Origin: Lindgomyces ingoldianus
Lineage: Eukaryota; Ascomycota; Dothideomycetes; Pleosporales; Lindgomycetaceae
Assembly: GCF_010093535.1 (NCBI RefSeq)
Contig: NW_022985162.1
Coordinates: 1,400,387-1,464,386 of the forward strand
Direction: 5' to 3'
DNA: 64,000 nt
Shown: one piece after another, positions 44,465 to 56,329 of the stretch
Layout: each line of letters begins with the position of its first letter
Position numbering within the stretch: position 1 is the stretch's first letter
The notes under the pieces: generated by a model
Told to the model about the DNA's origin: nothing
Database searches by the model: none
The model's input: only the letters and a program-made list of their open reading frames with translations
Translations under genes and position numbers: made by a program

Positions 44465-45280
44465 ATGACTCCCAACAGCCTCTTCACCTCTTTTCTGGCG
44501 CTCTTAATTGCCAGCACCACCGCAGTCGACCAAACCGTGAACCCAGGTCTCAATGCAAAACTTAAGACGGAGGCCACTGAAATCGATAAACATAACAATG
44601 ATCTGAACACGGACGATGCCTGGATCTTCGACTTCAACGAGCGGCCCAATTATACCTTTAAGCCTGGCTCTGTCGTCAATGCCAACGCTGCTACTTTCCC
44701 AACCCTCACGGGGTTCGGCATGACGATGGCGATGTTAAATCTTGGACCGTGTGCCATGTTGCCACCGCACATGCATTCGCGTGCCACCAACCTTGTTGTG
44801 GCAATTTCTGGCAGTACCTCAACTTATATGTATAGAGAGAATGGAGTCAAGTTGGTTAAGGCGGACTTGACACCTGGGAAAATGACGATCTTCCCTCAGG
44901 GAAGTTTGCATACTATGCAGAATAATGGTATGTTGAGATGTTATTGCGTCCTACGCTCTTTTACTGTCTCCTGTCTCTCCACCCCCATCTATTTTAAAGA
45001 GACACTGATCATTGAGACAGGCTGCGATAATGCTGTCCTTGTCAGCGCTCTCAATTCAGAAGATACGGGCACCACCAACATCCTCAACGGCGCACTCCGC
45101 AACTTCCCCGAGGATCTTATGAAGGCTGCCTTCGGTGACGCGAGTCTGGACATTGCTAAGCTGGGCAAGAACATTCCTGAGGTTGGCACTGGTAGCGTTC
45201 TGGGTAGCGCCGAGTGTATGCAGAAGTGTAAGATGACTGTTGGGCGCAGTTATAAGCGTGGGTACAAGTTCGTGACCTAA
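44465..45280 (+). CDS. secreted germin/spherulin-like cupin
   Basis: Extracellular single-cupin protein. The N-terminal signal peptide is MTPNSLFTSFLALLIASTTA. Intron 44928-45020 (GTATGT...AGACAG, 93 bp, divisible by three) joins TMQNNG to CDNAVLVSALNSED; reading through would insert 31 Cys/Ser-rich residues. The spliced length is 240 aa. Cupin motif 1 is PPHMHSRATNLVVAISGS with His102 and His104, and motif 2 contains His149 (PQGSLHTMQNNGC). The usual metal-binding Glu (HxHxxxxE) is Asn109 here. The C-terminal helical part (LRNFPEDLMKAAFG) is typical of fungal germin-like proteins. Enzymatic activity is unknown and metal binding may be altered. Confidence 0.88.
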   Translation: MTPNSLFTSFLALLIASTTAVDQTVNPGLNAKLKTEATEIDKHNNDLNTDDAWIFDFNERPNYTFKPGSVVNANAATFPTLTGFGMTMAMLNLGPCAMLPPHMHSRATNLVVAISGSTSTYMYRENGVKLVKADLTPGKMTIFPQGSLHTMQNNGMLRCYCVLRSFTVSCLSTPIYFKETLIIETGCDNAVLVSALNSEDTGTTNILNGALRNFPEDLMKAAFGDASLDIAKLGKNIPEVGTGSVLGSAECMQKCKMTVGRSYKRGYKFVT

Positions 45281-46007
45281 GGAAAATGTCTGGTTAGGAT
45301 TAGCATGTGATTGCGGTTTAATCACATACGATGGGTGTGTTTGGAACGTAACTGGTGGCTCAGTTGTCTGTCAGTACAGGGGTGGTAGAGGATCAATGAG
45401 GCCCCCGAGAAGTGGTTCTGTCTTCAGACTTTTAATCCTGCTTTGGTTCTTCTGGCTTTGGGCTTGGCATGCTTTGATTCGACCCGATCATTTACTTGTC
45501 CTATAAACGCAGAAGCAGAAGAAGAGGCACAATCGTTGTGGTTGTTTGGTTAGCCTTCAACCCCACAGTCCAGTCTTGAAAATCAGTCAAGGGAAGTTAC
45601 GCAGACTGATGGAAAAAATTTAAACTTCTGGGGATGTACAGACATTGCTGTGCAATCTATGACCAATCTCGCTTGGCAACGCTACGTGGTGGAACTCTCC
45701 CTCTTGAATTCTATTCCTGGAGATGTTGAAGCTATGCCGGCCAAGAATTGGTGGTAGTCGCATTCCGTGTAACTAAAATTCCATTACCTAGTCCTCCAAA
45801 TCGACATTTCTGCGAGAAAGGTGCCGTGGAACCATGGACCCTTTCCGCTGCATATGCCATCTTGCTACCGTTGTGAATGAAGAAAATGCATTTTTGGAGA
45901 AGGACCAAGGTCTACAATGAGCAAAGTGCTGGGAAATTGGAGGAATTAGTTCAGTTGCGGGAGAGCATGAACATAGTGGTTTGCGTGAGCAAATCGAAGA
46001 TGCGTAC
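45281..46007. other. convergent spacer
   Basis: 3' flanks of the cupin gene and the unknown 46008-48251 gene. Nothing recognised. Confidence 0.5.
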
Positions 46008-48251
46008 TCAACTCTCGTTCATAACCACATCCTCTTTCCCCTGATCTTGGGCTCGCATCAGGTAGGCCATGATGCCCCATATACCTCGCATTGCCTCCAT
46101 CCGCTCTTGGACGTTGAATAGGTCATACCAGCGAGTTCGCTGTAGCAAAGGCGAGCTCCAATTCGGATCCGAAGGTGCTTGTTCTGGTAGAATGCCATAT
46201 GTGAGATAACTAATGTACTGTGGATGCACCCGCAGCTTCAGCACACTGATATGGTGGTTGAGCGATGATACCATGAAAACCTGTTCGCTTATTAGTGGTA
46301 ATGCACGGCAGTGACCCATATTTCCAGGGTATGGGCACCGACCTCATCACACTCGTCACTTGGGTCTCTACCAATGGCTTCATAGACGATCTTGGGATCC
46401 CAGAGTGGGTTCCCAGGTTTCAGGGCCTTCCATGTGTCCGCAGGTGATGGCCTCCGCCTGTCTTTTGACCCAAACCGGGCCCGGTTTGGGGCTTTCTCTT
46501 CCGCCTTGGGAGTGGCTTCTTGTGATAGGGCATCACTAGTACCTGTAGCTTCACCTACTTCTCCACCTGGTCCTCCACCCCAGCGAGGGGTTGTTGTCCA
46601 CCATTTACCTTCGCCAGCCTTCTTCTCAGTCTTGCCTTCCCTCGCTCGTTCTTGTGCCAGGAGGAGCATCCCCCCAAGTTCTCGGGCCGCATCAAGAACC
46701 GATTCTGCTTCCAAATTGCCATTCGAACCGAAATTAGTGTCTGGTCTGCACTGAACCCCTATTACAGGTCCTTCCATCCACCCCTGGCGTGCCTTTGTTC
46801 GATCCGCAGGCCCTCGCCATGCGACGGTATTCATACGGACCGGGAACCTCACGTGCTCAAGACAGAGCACTGGTGGGCGACGATGGGGAATAAATGTCAC
46901 CCCAAACGCCCAAGCGATTGGTTCGAGGAAGGAACGTACGCATTCCAATCGGTACTGATCGGGCATTTCCGCACCATTGCCTATTCGATAGCCTCGATAA
47001 GTTCCTCTGGAGAGGTCTATCGGCTTCTGTGTCAAAGAGCCAGAGTCTACAACCCATGGTAACTTTGGAGGTGCAATCCTAGCAGGTAGAGCTTTGCTTG
47101 ACGATATCGAACTTGGAGGGGCAGGCCGGGTGCTAGTGACGCCCAGAGAATTGATGGGAAGAGTGATGGTTTCATTGCTTTCAGCGCCAGTCTTTGCTTT
47201 TTTCCGAGGTTCCTCAAGACTCGTATCTTTGCATTCAGCCTCGGCTCTATCTTTCTGCATTTGTTCATGGTCATGATCATTACCAGAAGCCTGGTTTTGT
47301 AGAGTATCCACTTCTGTAGTGGCATTCTCACGGCTTGGTGGAAAATATTCATCGAGCGAGCTGTCCCAATAGTACGCCATATTATCAAGACCCTCCCAGA
47401 AGCGCCGGAAGTGTGCGAGCCGCAGGGGTGCCTGTCCAGGATTGGCTTTTCGAGTGAGGTTAGCAAAAGCGTCTTCATTATTGAAGGAGAGCTCCTTGAC
47501 ACGCATGTAGAATTCTTTTCGATCTGGCACCCTTCTCCCGTTGCTGAGGAGGGCAGGAGAAAGTTGTGAGGCAGATGATGCTTCTAGTTCACCTAGACCT
47601 GGGGGATCAAGCCAGGACTTGGGTGGAACATAGGGCTCTCCATCTTTGGAGACGGAGAGAAGAAGGGTTTCGAAGTCACATTGGGGTCTGAATGAGATGT
47701 TAAGCAGCGCCAACGTGTCGCAGCTGACATCAGATGGTTTCTTCAAAGTCAGGAAATGGGCAGGGATCCCGGGAGTAGTCCAGGCAGAAGGAAGTTTCGT
47801 CGACAATGGCTTTGGCGGAGTAAGACAAGGAAAGGTCACCGGTGTTGGTCGTGATGGAGGGGCCCTCTCCTTTTGCGCGTCGTGTTGGCCAGCGAGAAGA
47901 CCGCCTGCAATGAGCAGATATCAGCGAATGAAAACTCGCGTGCACGGTGCACTCTTAACGAAACGTGTTGGAACACGGGACGGATGGAACATTTGAACGA
48001 AACAGACGGGCTCCAGATCAAACAAAAAGAAGTCGAGATATGACCCAGGCGCTTCCACGTCAGAGAAAATGAGTGGTAGGTGTCGGACGGAGGATGGCGA
48101 CGACAGAACGGTCTTTAGTGGGATGTGGCGTTGATATTGGAGGTGAGATGAGAAATTGAGGCTGGGGATGGAACACCTTGGAGACGCCGATATAGACAGG
48201 CTCCCGATAGGGGACAGATGGAAAGAGCAACTCACCGCTGAAGTTGAACAT
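46008..48251 (-). CDS. uncharacterised protein (fungal hypothetical), multi-exon
   Basis: The main exon (46343 to about 47906) encodes a 515-aa-plus frame: TPPKPLSTKLPSAWTTPGIP, LSFNNEDAFANLTRKANPG, RRFWEGLDNMAYYWDSSLDE, RGTYRGYRIGNGAEMPDQYR and EPIAWAFGVTF. Intron 46281-46342 (GTCGGT...AACAG) joins DPSDECDE to VFMVSSLNHHISVLKLR. The last exon has TRWYDLFNVQERMEAMRGIW and ends at 46008. The frame continues upstream of its first Met (47839) to a TTGCAG acceptor at about 47907. Upstream exons probably are 48236-48251 (MFNFS) and one from 48051 (APGSYLDFFLFDLEP), but the second donor is ambiguous. No domain is recognised. Aromatic, well-structured sequence and intact splicing argue for a real gene. 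Confidence 0.72.
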
Positions 48252-49197
48252 AACTGACGATGCTCGAGCGACTCGAGGCGCCCGTCAGTCGTCAATGGGG
48301 AGTAAGGGCGGATGAACCTTGGAAGTTGGTTGATTTGCGACCCTGGCCTCCCCAGCAGTTGTCTGTGCATCCACGTCTCTGCAAGCAATTCGAAGGGTGC
48401 GATTCGTGCACCCGACTCTCCAGCATGCCTGACGGTCGCTTACTTCTCACCCGCATCTTGGTTACGTGAATACCTCTGGTCTTGCTCTTCCTGACACCTG
48501 AGTTCAAACACCTTCTTTGTCGTTATCCTGCTGGGAGCTTGAGCGCAGGAGCGTTTCGCACGGCAAATTGGGTCGAACACCCTAGATACTTGTCCTTGGC
48601 GCTGGCAGTGCGGATTCAAAATGCCAGGAGCGTCGTCTCCGCGACAGTACCCCGCGAGAGTTGTCTGCGAACTTCGGCCTCCACGGCATGCAGGTAGACT
48701 GGCTGGAGCATGCGTCGGTCACGTGAACAGGCTGTTTGCCCCTCACCTCCACTACAGTACCTTCACTCCTAGCCTGCGGCATCACGACTCGCGCCCATCG
48801 TGAGCCTCAGGGCGCCTTCACGCATCACTTGCTAGCATATTCCGTTCAACATCGCTCTGGGTCTGAGACGGCTATGCTGCTACGTCCAGTGGCTGCGATG
48901 CGTTCTGCGCGTCAGTTCTGTAGGAATCGTTGCCCGAAGCGGCACCTGAGGCTCCTCCCGTTTCAGGACCACCCCAGCGCACCATCTTATGCCAACGGTT
49001 GGTGGCCATCCGGTCGCTCTTCGAACGACAGCTAACACTCTCTTCCTGTGACTCCCATTTTCCACAGTGTGTGCTTGCAGAGACTTCATTTCCCACCTTT
49101 CTAATATGCTCAAAGCGCCCGTGGTGCTTTGATTCCTCTTCTTCGTCTCCGTTCCTGAGCCCTTGTTGGCGTTTCTTTCTATGAATCTGTTTTCTGC
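48252..49197. promoter_or_regulatory. divergent promoter region
   Basis: 946 bp between the unknown gene at 48251 and the membrane protein at 49198. No supported ORF. A signal-peptide exon for the latter could lie here but I did not find one. Confidence 0.4.
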
Positions 49198-51138
49198 ATG
49201 GCAACTCCACAGGATTTGACGACGACGGTGAGTGGGAGGCGATGTACCCGTTCCCGGGCCCGGACGGCCACGTCGACCCTCTCGTCCGCCGCCGCAGAAA
49301 CCACTGAATTAACTTCCTCGTCCTCGACCGCTCCTGCCCTCCAGTTAGCATCGAGCATTGCCGAAGCCTCACTCCCGTCCTCGTCCGCCGCCGACATCGT
49401 CTCCACGACTGCAACAAGCTCCTCGGTTCCAGGAACGGAAGGTACGGACAATCCAGTCTCTTTAGCCGCTGTATCGTCAGTAGTACAGTCCTCCGTGCTT
49501 GCAAACCTCGTGCCCTCTCCGCCAGCTGCCCTCGCACCCAATCCTGGGGTGGCGGTCAGTCAAACGCGGGCGGTGGCGGAACCAACGACACCAGCCGAAA
49601 ACTCTACACCTTCTTCACCAACCAGCTCTGACCCAATTAATCCAGCTGCCACTTCGATAACGACTTCAATAACGCCTAACATACCAGTCGAGTCTTCCGT
49701 CCAACAGCCTCCTGACCAGTCGCCTTCACCCAACACCCCCTCCAATCGACTCTCTAACAACCAGCCCCAGTCGACTGTCTCGCCAGGGGGGTCAGCAGGA
49801 ATCATCTCTCCGGATCAAGGGGCCGACGGAAATGGGCTCACTATTCCTTCCCAGACGAACGTAGGCGGTATTGTGGGAGGTGTAATGGGTGGCTTCATCG
49901 GCATCGCCATGATCAGCGTTCTGCTATTTCTGTGCCTCAGGAGGCGGAAGAAGGAGCCCTTTGAACGGTGGCAGAGACGCATGAGCGAGAAGAACGAATC
50001 GGATTCAGCACCATTCCTTGACAAGTTCAAGGCCATTCCGGCTGGCATTGGTGCAGCTTTCCAGAAGCTGAAGGGTGAGAGATCTGAATCCGTGCAGAAT
50101 CCATACAGAAGGCAGAGTGTCCGCAGCAGCGTGAGCTCGGTCTACTCGGTGCGGTCAAATGGACGAAGCCGCTCCATTAGCGAGCCGCCCTCAAAATTCC
50201 GACAGCAGCTTCGAGATTTTGGCGGCCGTATGCCCAGTCTGAAAAGGTCCAGGACCTTACTGGGCAAGAAACAAGACAGTCTCGTAAACGGCTCCAAATC
50301 CCCATTCCCAGGAATAGTCGAGGACCCAGTGATTAGAAATAGCAAGGAGAATCCATTTGCAGATCCGGAACCACTCGAACCTCCCAGGAATCTGCGTCTC
50401 CTGAACCCAGACCCGAGCTCAGGAGCTTCCACCCCTCGACCCCAACAAAAAGTCACTGTAGAAGGGCTGCAGGACCAGCAACGTGCCCCAATCTCCCCCA
50501 AAACAGTGGCTCGCCCAGAGAGAGCCTCGAGAGATCCCTTTGCCTCAATCCTAGATGAATTAGAGGACCGAAATGGAAGCGGCACGCCTGAGTGGCTGCG
50601 GGAGACATCGCATAAGAGGACGCAGAGTGCGACCACAGCACTTAGCTCACACCCACCTTCATCCTTCTACACAGCCTCGGTATATACCACAGCCGACAAT
50701 CCATTCCTGGATCCGACAGACGCCCCAAGCGTTCCGCCCCTCCCCGCGTTACCTCCTAACCCTCCTCGTCGTCCTTCAAATGCCTATACTGGACTCGGAG
50801 CATTTAACCCCATCGCATCCAACGCCTCCCGAGAGTCCAACACCTCGATATTCTTTGGTGAGCCTGGGCCTAGTCGGCCAACGACAAATATGTTCAGCAG
50901 TGTTGCTCCTACCCCGCGATTTGGAAGGCAGTCAGATCCTTTTGATCTGGATCGCCCTGAAGTCCTGGGGTTTGGAAATGTGAGTGGGCGAAAAGAGGTC
51001 CGAGCAAGCGTCACGAGACAAAACTCAAAAAGTAACCGCAGGAGTAGCGTTCCAAACTGGGTGGTGCTTGATGATGGGCCCTACGAGAGAGCTAGTGCTG
51101 TTCCTGGCCCATTGAGGAACCCGAGCGTAAGGAGGTGA
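49198..51138 (+). CDS. single-pass membrane protein with Ser/Thr-rich ectodomain
   Basis: Single exon, 646 aa. Residues 1-220 are Ser/Thr/Pro-rich and mucin-like (TELTSSSSTAPALQLASSIA and similar), ready for O-mannosylation. One transmembrane helix follows (VGGIVGGVMGGFIGIAMISV then LLFLCL, about 222-246), then the stop-transfer RRRKKEPFERWQRR. The long basic, Ser-rich tail has repeated NPF motifs (KENPFADPEP, TADNPFLDPTD), which can bind EH-domain endocytic proteins. The layout resembles fungal cell-wall sensors, but there is no WSC domain and no N-terminal signal peptide at this start. It is therefore either a signal-anchor protein or missing an upstream exon. Confidence 0.82.
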   Translation: MATPQDLTTTVSGRRCTRSRARTATSTLSSAAAETTELTSSSSTAPALQLASSIAEASLPSSSAADIVSTTATSSSVPGTEGTDNPVSLAAVSSVVQSSVLANLVPSPPAALAPNPGVAVSQTRAVAEPTTPAENSTPSSPTSSDPINPAATSITTSITPNIPVESSVQQPPDQSPSPNTPSNRLSNNQPQSTVSPGGSAGIISPDQGADGNGLTIPSQTNVGGIVGGVMGGFIGIAMISVLLFLCLRRRKKEPFERWQRRMSEKNESDSAPFLDKFKAIPAGIGAAFQKLKGERSESVQNPYRRQSVRSSVSSVYSVRSNGRSRSISEPPSKFRQQLRDFGGRMPSLKRSRTLLGKKQDSLVNGSKSPFPGIVEDPVIRNSKENPFADPEPLEPPRNLRLLNPDPSSGASTPRPQQKVTVEGLQDQQRAPISPKTVARPERASRDPFASILDELEDRNGSGTPEWLRETSHKRTQSATTALSSHPPSSFYTASVYTTADNPFLDPTDAPSVPPLPALPPNPPRRPSNAYTGLGAFNPIASNASRESNTSIFFGEPGPSRPTTNMFSSVAPTPRFGRQSDPFDLDRPEVLGFGNVSGRKEVRASVTRQNSKSNRRSSVPNWVVLDDGPYERASAVPGPLRNPSVRR

Positions 51139-52485
51139 CCAAGGCTTGCGATTTAACGACCGCAAAAACACGAGCACATGTTAGTACACCACGAAACAGT
51201 AGCGGCAAACACGTGGAGTAATGAGGCGTAACTTCGGCATTCTAATTTTGATGGATATCCCCTTCGGCAGATTTCGGTTAGATGGATGAGGATGCGACCT
51301 ACTAGTGGCGTCTGTGTCGCCGTCTTTAAGCTAATGACGGTTTTTTTCCTTCTGGATTTCCTCGTTTTCTCCTTGTATCATATCCCATAGCTTTAGTATA
51401 GCTAGCGCAGCGTACTCCTACACGCAAGGTTTTTAGAATACCCCTCGATCACATAAGACACTCGTTTCGTCTTTTTCAGTGCAATGAAAAGCTCGCATGT
51501 ATGTTCTTGGGTGTTTGTTCTCTTCGGTGAAACTCTGAGCCAGTTTCTATGCTTGGATTATTTTAATATAACCTTTATTAATCACTCTCGTGCAGTCGCC
51601 ATCGTACAATGTGGAGAAGGGAGTAGGAGTGGGTCCCTCTCATCAAAAATTGCTGGTTTGAACCTGTTCGATTCTACCTATCTTCTCCTGACCTGTTGCT
51701 GAAGCGACTCATCGCACGTGGCATACTCAGACAGGTCGAGCCAAGTTGGGCAAGGCTGGCTTTGACTGACATATGCCGACTTCGGGCCACTCAAAGCGTC
51801 CACATGAAACACACTTCACGGCAGTTATTTGTCAAGGCTACCCCTACTACAGCTTTATAAACTGGGGGAACGGACGCCAAGGTGTGCAGTGGTTCCAGAG
51901 TTGTGGCACCATTTCAATTACCTACTCCCAATGCGGATTTTTCACTTGTCGAATATGCAACTAGTCTGTCGGGGTACGCTGCACTTTTATGCAAAGGTCT
52001 ATTATTTAGCTCAGTTCTGTCGATGATGTACAGGTACAAGAAGGAGAAAGTTCTAATGCATGGATGGACCTAGACCAAAGCTGGACATCATTGATGCCTG
52101 GTTCGTATAGAGGATTGCAGAGTGACTTCTGGAAGGTGGGGTTCCGGGCCATGCGGAACGCTTTGAGACTGCGGAGGTCGCGGGTGTCGGCCAACGGTAG
52201 ACCGAGTGAGGCAGGACGAAGAGCAGATCTAAGCAAGCCCGAGGAAAAAAAGCATGGAGAGACTAGAAAGAGACGGGGAGATTGGAGAGAAGGAGTACCG
52301 TATAAAGAAAAGTTGTCTGATTTACCCTTTAAGCATAGATATTTATTTATCGAGATGGTAGTAGAGTGGGCTAGGGCAATAATAGAGGGAGCTTGTCGTG
52401 ATAGCAACATGCTACACCCTCCCCTTCCATTCCAAGGCTACAATGACAGATGTTGGAAATTGTCAGGATAAAGATATGGCTCCTG
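51139..52485. other. convergent spacer, no supported gene
   Basis: 1.35 kb of moderate GC with only short frames. A polypyrimidine TTTTTTCCTTCT at 51341 may belong to the 3' UTR of the membrane protein gene. Confidence 0.45.
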
Positions 52486-53315
52486 TCATATCATTCCTAG
52501 TCTCCTCATTTCGACATCTAATGCTTCGTGATGCCGTCTCCTCTGCTCTGTTATTCTGTCAAGGCCTGTATGCATTTGGATCCAGGCCTCCGCAGTCGGA
52601 GGTATGAGAGCCGGTACCGCACGAGAGTCATATGGACTAACGAGGGTTGTAGAATTTCCTAAGGATTGAAGACCCGGTGAGGGATCTGAACCCGCCGTTA
52701 GGTTAGAAGAATGGGGAAATAGAGGGTTGGAAGCCATGGTACTGTGGACATGCGGGTAACTCGAGTCTTGTGGGTGTCCACGGCGAAGGCCCCAGACATG
52801 AATAGTGGGCTGGACTGAAGGTAAGCACTACTGACCGTAGTCACCTCACTACAGGGCGCAAGGTGATAGTTATATCTTACACCGAAGTAGTTGTCGATCA
52901 GCCCCGTTGCCCATAGCCAGATGAACAGGAACACACTGACCGCGCAGTAGCAAAGCAGACCCCACCCTACAATAGCTATCCCTTGTCTTTGCCAGCGTCC
53001 ACCGCCGGCGGGTTTTTGTTCGTGATAGCGGCCGGCGCCATAGAGGTGATTGTGTCCATTTGATAGCTCGTTTGGGGATGGCACAGTGGTCTTAGTGACT
53101 TTCCAAGGCTGGGTTAATGTAGGAGCTGGGTTCCCCAATGGCACTGCTCCCGCGAGGACACGTGTAAGGAGAGGCACCGGGTTGGTAGGTGTAGTGACAT
53201 CGCTGCGGATGAAATGGCTATATGGAGAGAGAGGCATTGCTGTCGTTCCCACAATCGTGACAACAAGGCTAAGAAGCATAAGAGCCATCGCTGGCGAGGG
53301 ATGGCTATTGAACAT
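52486..53315 (-). CDS. small secreted/membrane protein, gene model uncertain
   Basis: The 5' frame (52698-53315) gives MFNSHPSPAMALMLLSLVVT as a signal peptide or anchor, a middle region, and a clear TM helix IAIVGWGLLCYCAVSVFLFI followed by WLWATGLIDNYFG. The downstream frame (52486-52737) gives SNPLFPHSSNLTAGSDP and ITEQRRRHHEALDVEMRRLG and is probably the cytosolic tail after an intron. Its acceptor would be TGTCCACAG at 52744-52752; several weak donors exist near 52780-52845. No family is recognised. Confidence 0.55.
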
Positions 53316-53744
53316 ATTAAGGGAATGAGGTTGAATAAGAAATAGTAACTTGTAGGTCGTTGGCTAGTTGGCACAAGCGCTATTTCCGGTTCACACAACG
53401 ACTTTTGAGATGGTCGATGAGGAAAAGAAGGCCATCACGAAGGATCGCGCGTATTTGTGATTTTGTGAACAATATCAAGGAAGAACAATGCTAAGATGAG
53501 GGCGTTAGTGAAAGGATGGTAGTGAGGGTGAATAGGGAATTTAATCCTCTTTTGATCATCGTTCGCATGAGGAGATGGACGGAGGGAGAACTAAGGTGAA
53601 TATATACAAAACTTAAGCTATATCGGGCTCGATATTGCTCTAGACCTGCCCCTCATTGATGATGTGGGGAGCAGCAATACTCCTGAAGATGCTGAAATTG
53701 TCTGCACAATGAACTGTATTGGTCACCAGGCTTCTACATCAAAC
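53316..53744. other. spacer between 53315 gene 5' end and SHMT 3' end
   Basis: Promoter of the membrane protein and 3' flank of SHMT. No gene is seen. Confidence 0.5.
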
Positions 53745-55537
53745 TCACGACCCGTTCTTGGTCCATGGCAGGCTGAAAGTGCCAACCCAGTCTTCGACCT
53801 CCTTCCGTAGCTGGACAATATCTGTTACGTCATCTCCTTCACCTAAGTATTCCTTGAAAGCTGCTACGCTTCCTGTATTCTTTCTACCTGTTTGTTCGGC
53901 CTTGGCTTTGGCATCTTTGTCCACCTTCTGGGTAATGGAGACAGCACGATGGACGACGTCTGCAACCCTTCTAAAGTCATCTGGTTGGAAGCCGCGTGTA
54001 GTCATAGCGGGAGTCCCCATCCGCAGGCCACCTGGCTTCATTGCCGACTTGTCTCCTGGGACTGTGTTCTTATTGCTTGCCACTCCAACAAGTTCCAGGA
54101 CACGCTCGACACGTGCACCATCCACACCTTTATCCTTCAAGTCCACGAGTACTAGGTGGTTGTCGGTCCCGCCACTGACGATATTGTATCCAAGACCGCT
54201 TTTCTCCTTAGGATTACCTAGTCGCTCCGCTAGTGCTTTTGCATTTTCTAGTACTGTTTGCTGATATGCTCGGAACTCCTTGGTTTGAGCTTGCTGCAAG
54301 GCTACTGCCAAAGCTGTAATTGTGTGGTTATGCGGCCCGCCCTGATGTCCCGGAAAAACAGAAGCGTTGATAGGACCTTCAAGATCATACTTCTCTTCTC
54401 CACCCTTTTTGTCCACTCGTCTGACACCCTTGCGATAGAATATCATGGCGCCGCGCGGGCCTCTTAGAGATTTGTGGGTCGTTGTTGTCACAATGTCTGA
54501 ATGCGGGAACGGCGAAGGAATAACGCCTGCAGCAACTAGGCCGGATATGTGCGCCATATCCGCCAAGAGGTATGCGCCTACGTTTTCTGCGATCTTCCGC
54601 ATTCTCTCGTACTCGATCAGCCGGCTATACGCAGATGTTCCCGCAACAATGATCTTGGGTCGGTACAGAGTCGCCAACTCCTCCATCTTAACGTAGTCAA
54701 TCAAACCAGTTTTCTCGTCTAATCTATACGGAAGCGTTTCGAAGTATTTAGAGACCGCAGATATCTTTTTTGTAGGTGTTTGGTAGCCGTGCGAGAGGTG
54801 GCCACCGTGGGGAAGATCGAGACTGAGTATTCTGTCGTGGCAGTTCAGGACTGCGGAATATGCGTATAGATTGGCAGGCGAGCCGGAGAGTGCTTGAAAG
54901 ATTGTGTCAGTTGAAGATACTCTTTGGCTTGCACGGCAGAACTTACGTTGGACGTTGACTCCCCACTCTGATTCGCTCAGGCCAAACGTCCTGAGCGCCC
55001 TCTGTTGGCAGAGCCTTTCGGCCTCATCAATGAACTCGTTTCCTCCATAGTATCGCGCCCCTGGGTAGCCTTCCGAGTACTTGTCTATGTAGTTCGATAT
55101 AAGTCTTTTTCCACAGAACCGTTGCGAGAGACGTACTTTGCATAACACTGCCGAGGGCATCGAGCACAGCCTGCGATGTGAAGTTCTCCGAGGGAATGAG
55201 GTTTATGAAGTGTTTCTGTCTATTTTTCTCCTAATGAAGACCAGTGAGCTTCGAGTGCCATGAATACTCCTGTGTGATGCACCTTCTCAATGATCTGAAA
55301 GACGGTGGCATCTGCATCTTCGAGGTCCGCAGAGAGCAGCTGGAGCACCGTTAGCCCGGTTGTTACGTGGTAACCGTACCACGTTCGAAGAGATACCTTG
55401 TGGTCGCTGTCAATGGACGCCGCAAAGCCCCGCCATTGGTGCTGGACAAATCGACGCTGATTCGCAGCAATTGTGCGCAGAGAGCGGCGACAAGTGAGTC
55501 CGAGCGGGACTCGACAGGCAGATCCTAAGGTCGCCAT
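53745..55537 (-). CDS. SHM1: serine hydroxymethyltransferase, mitochondrial
   Basis: PLP enzyme converting serine and THF to glycine and 5,10-methylene-THF. Five exons: 55397-55537, 55283-55339, 55137-55230, 54947-55084 and 53745-54892. Introns rejoin [58 protein letters not shown] and [20 protein letters not shown]. The protein is 525 aa. The N-terminus [20 protein letters not shown] is a mitochondrial presequence, hence the mitochondrial isozyme. The PLP Lys lies in [17 protein letters not shown]; also seen are [30 protein letters not shown] and [17 protein letters not shown]. Confidence 0.97.
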
Positions 55538-56329
55538 TTGCTTTGCGGGCTGTGGTTCAGTGGAGAAGCTGAGAAATGACAGGCTCCCGATGTCATGACC
55601 CGTCGTTCGATAATCAACAAGAACCGTCGAAGCCGGCTGGTGGCGTGTGGCTGCCCGACATCCCTAGGTTGTCCGGTGTGGCGGCGCTTGTGCCGCCATC
55701 ACGTGCTCGCTTATTGCTCAGCATTTTCAACACCGTGTTACTTGTCCCGTCTGAACTCCATCACAACTAAATCCAAGATGATTCAACGCCTTTAGACAGC
55801 TGCATACCTCACTTGTTTGGCGCAAGCTGGATGACGTGGGTGCTGTTGACATGCCCTGGGCACCTCACCACCTTGAGGGGACAAGTTGCCTTATGATTGG
55901 AGTTAGTTGTGTGTCCATCCGTGGATTCACAGTGAACCACACCAATGCATCGTCTTCGCGACGTCTGTTACTATCGGCACAGTATCCGAACACCCCTAGA
56001 CAGTCCCTCCGAAGTCTCTGTAGGTAGATTGAAGAAGCTCATTCTCTCTCCCCACCCCGCGTTCTTTCTCTCTCTCTCACTTGCTCTTGCCTCTTGTCGT
56101 GATATCTAGAATCCCCGCGCCCTTGCCCTCCTGCTAAGGTTCTACTATTGTGATTTCGGCACGCCCGCGACTGCAACTGCGGCTACCGCTACTTCTACTT
56201 AAGGACCGTCTCGGAGACACGCACTTTCCTTTCCCTCTCCCCCAACGCTGTCCAGGTGCCTTCAAGACGAGAACCCCCCTTGGTAGCCTTGAAGCACTCC
56301 CCCTATTAGTCTACAAGCATTCACTCACC
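55538..56329. promoter_or_regulatory. divergent SHMT / 56330 promoter region
   Basis: 792 bp between start codons, with a CT-rich tract (56050-56095, TCTCTC) before the plus-strand gene. The frame of that gene is open back to 56150, but the Met at 56330 has the better context (CACCATGG). Confidence 0.5.
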
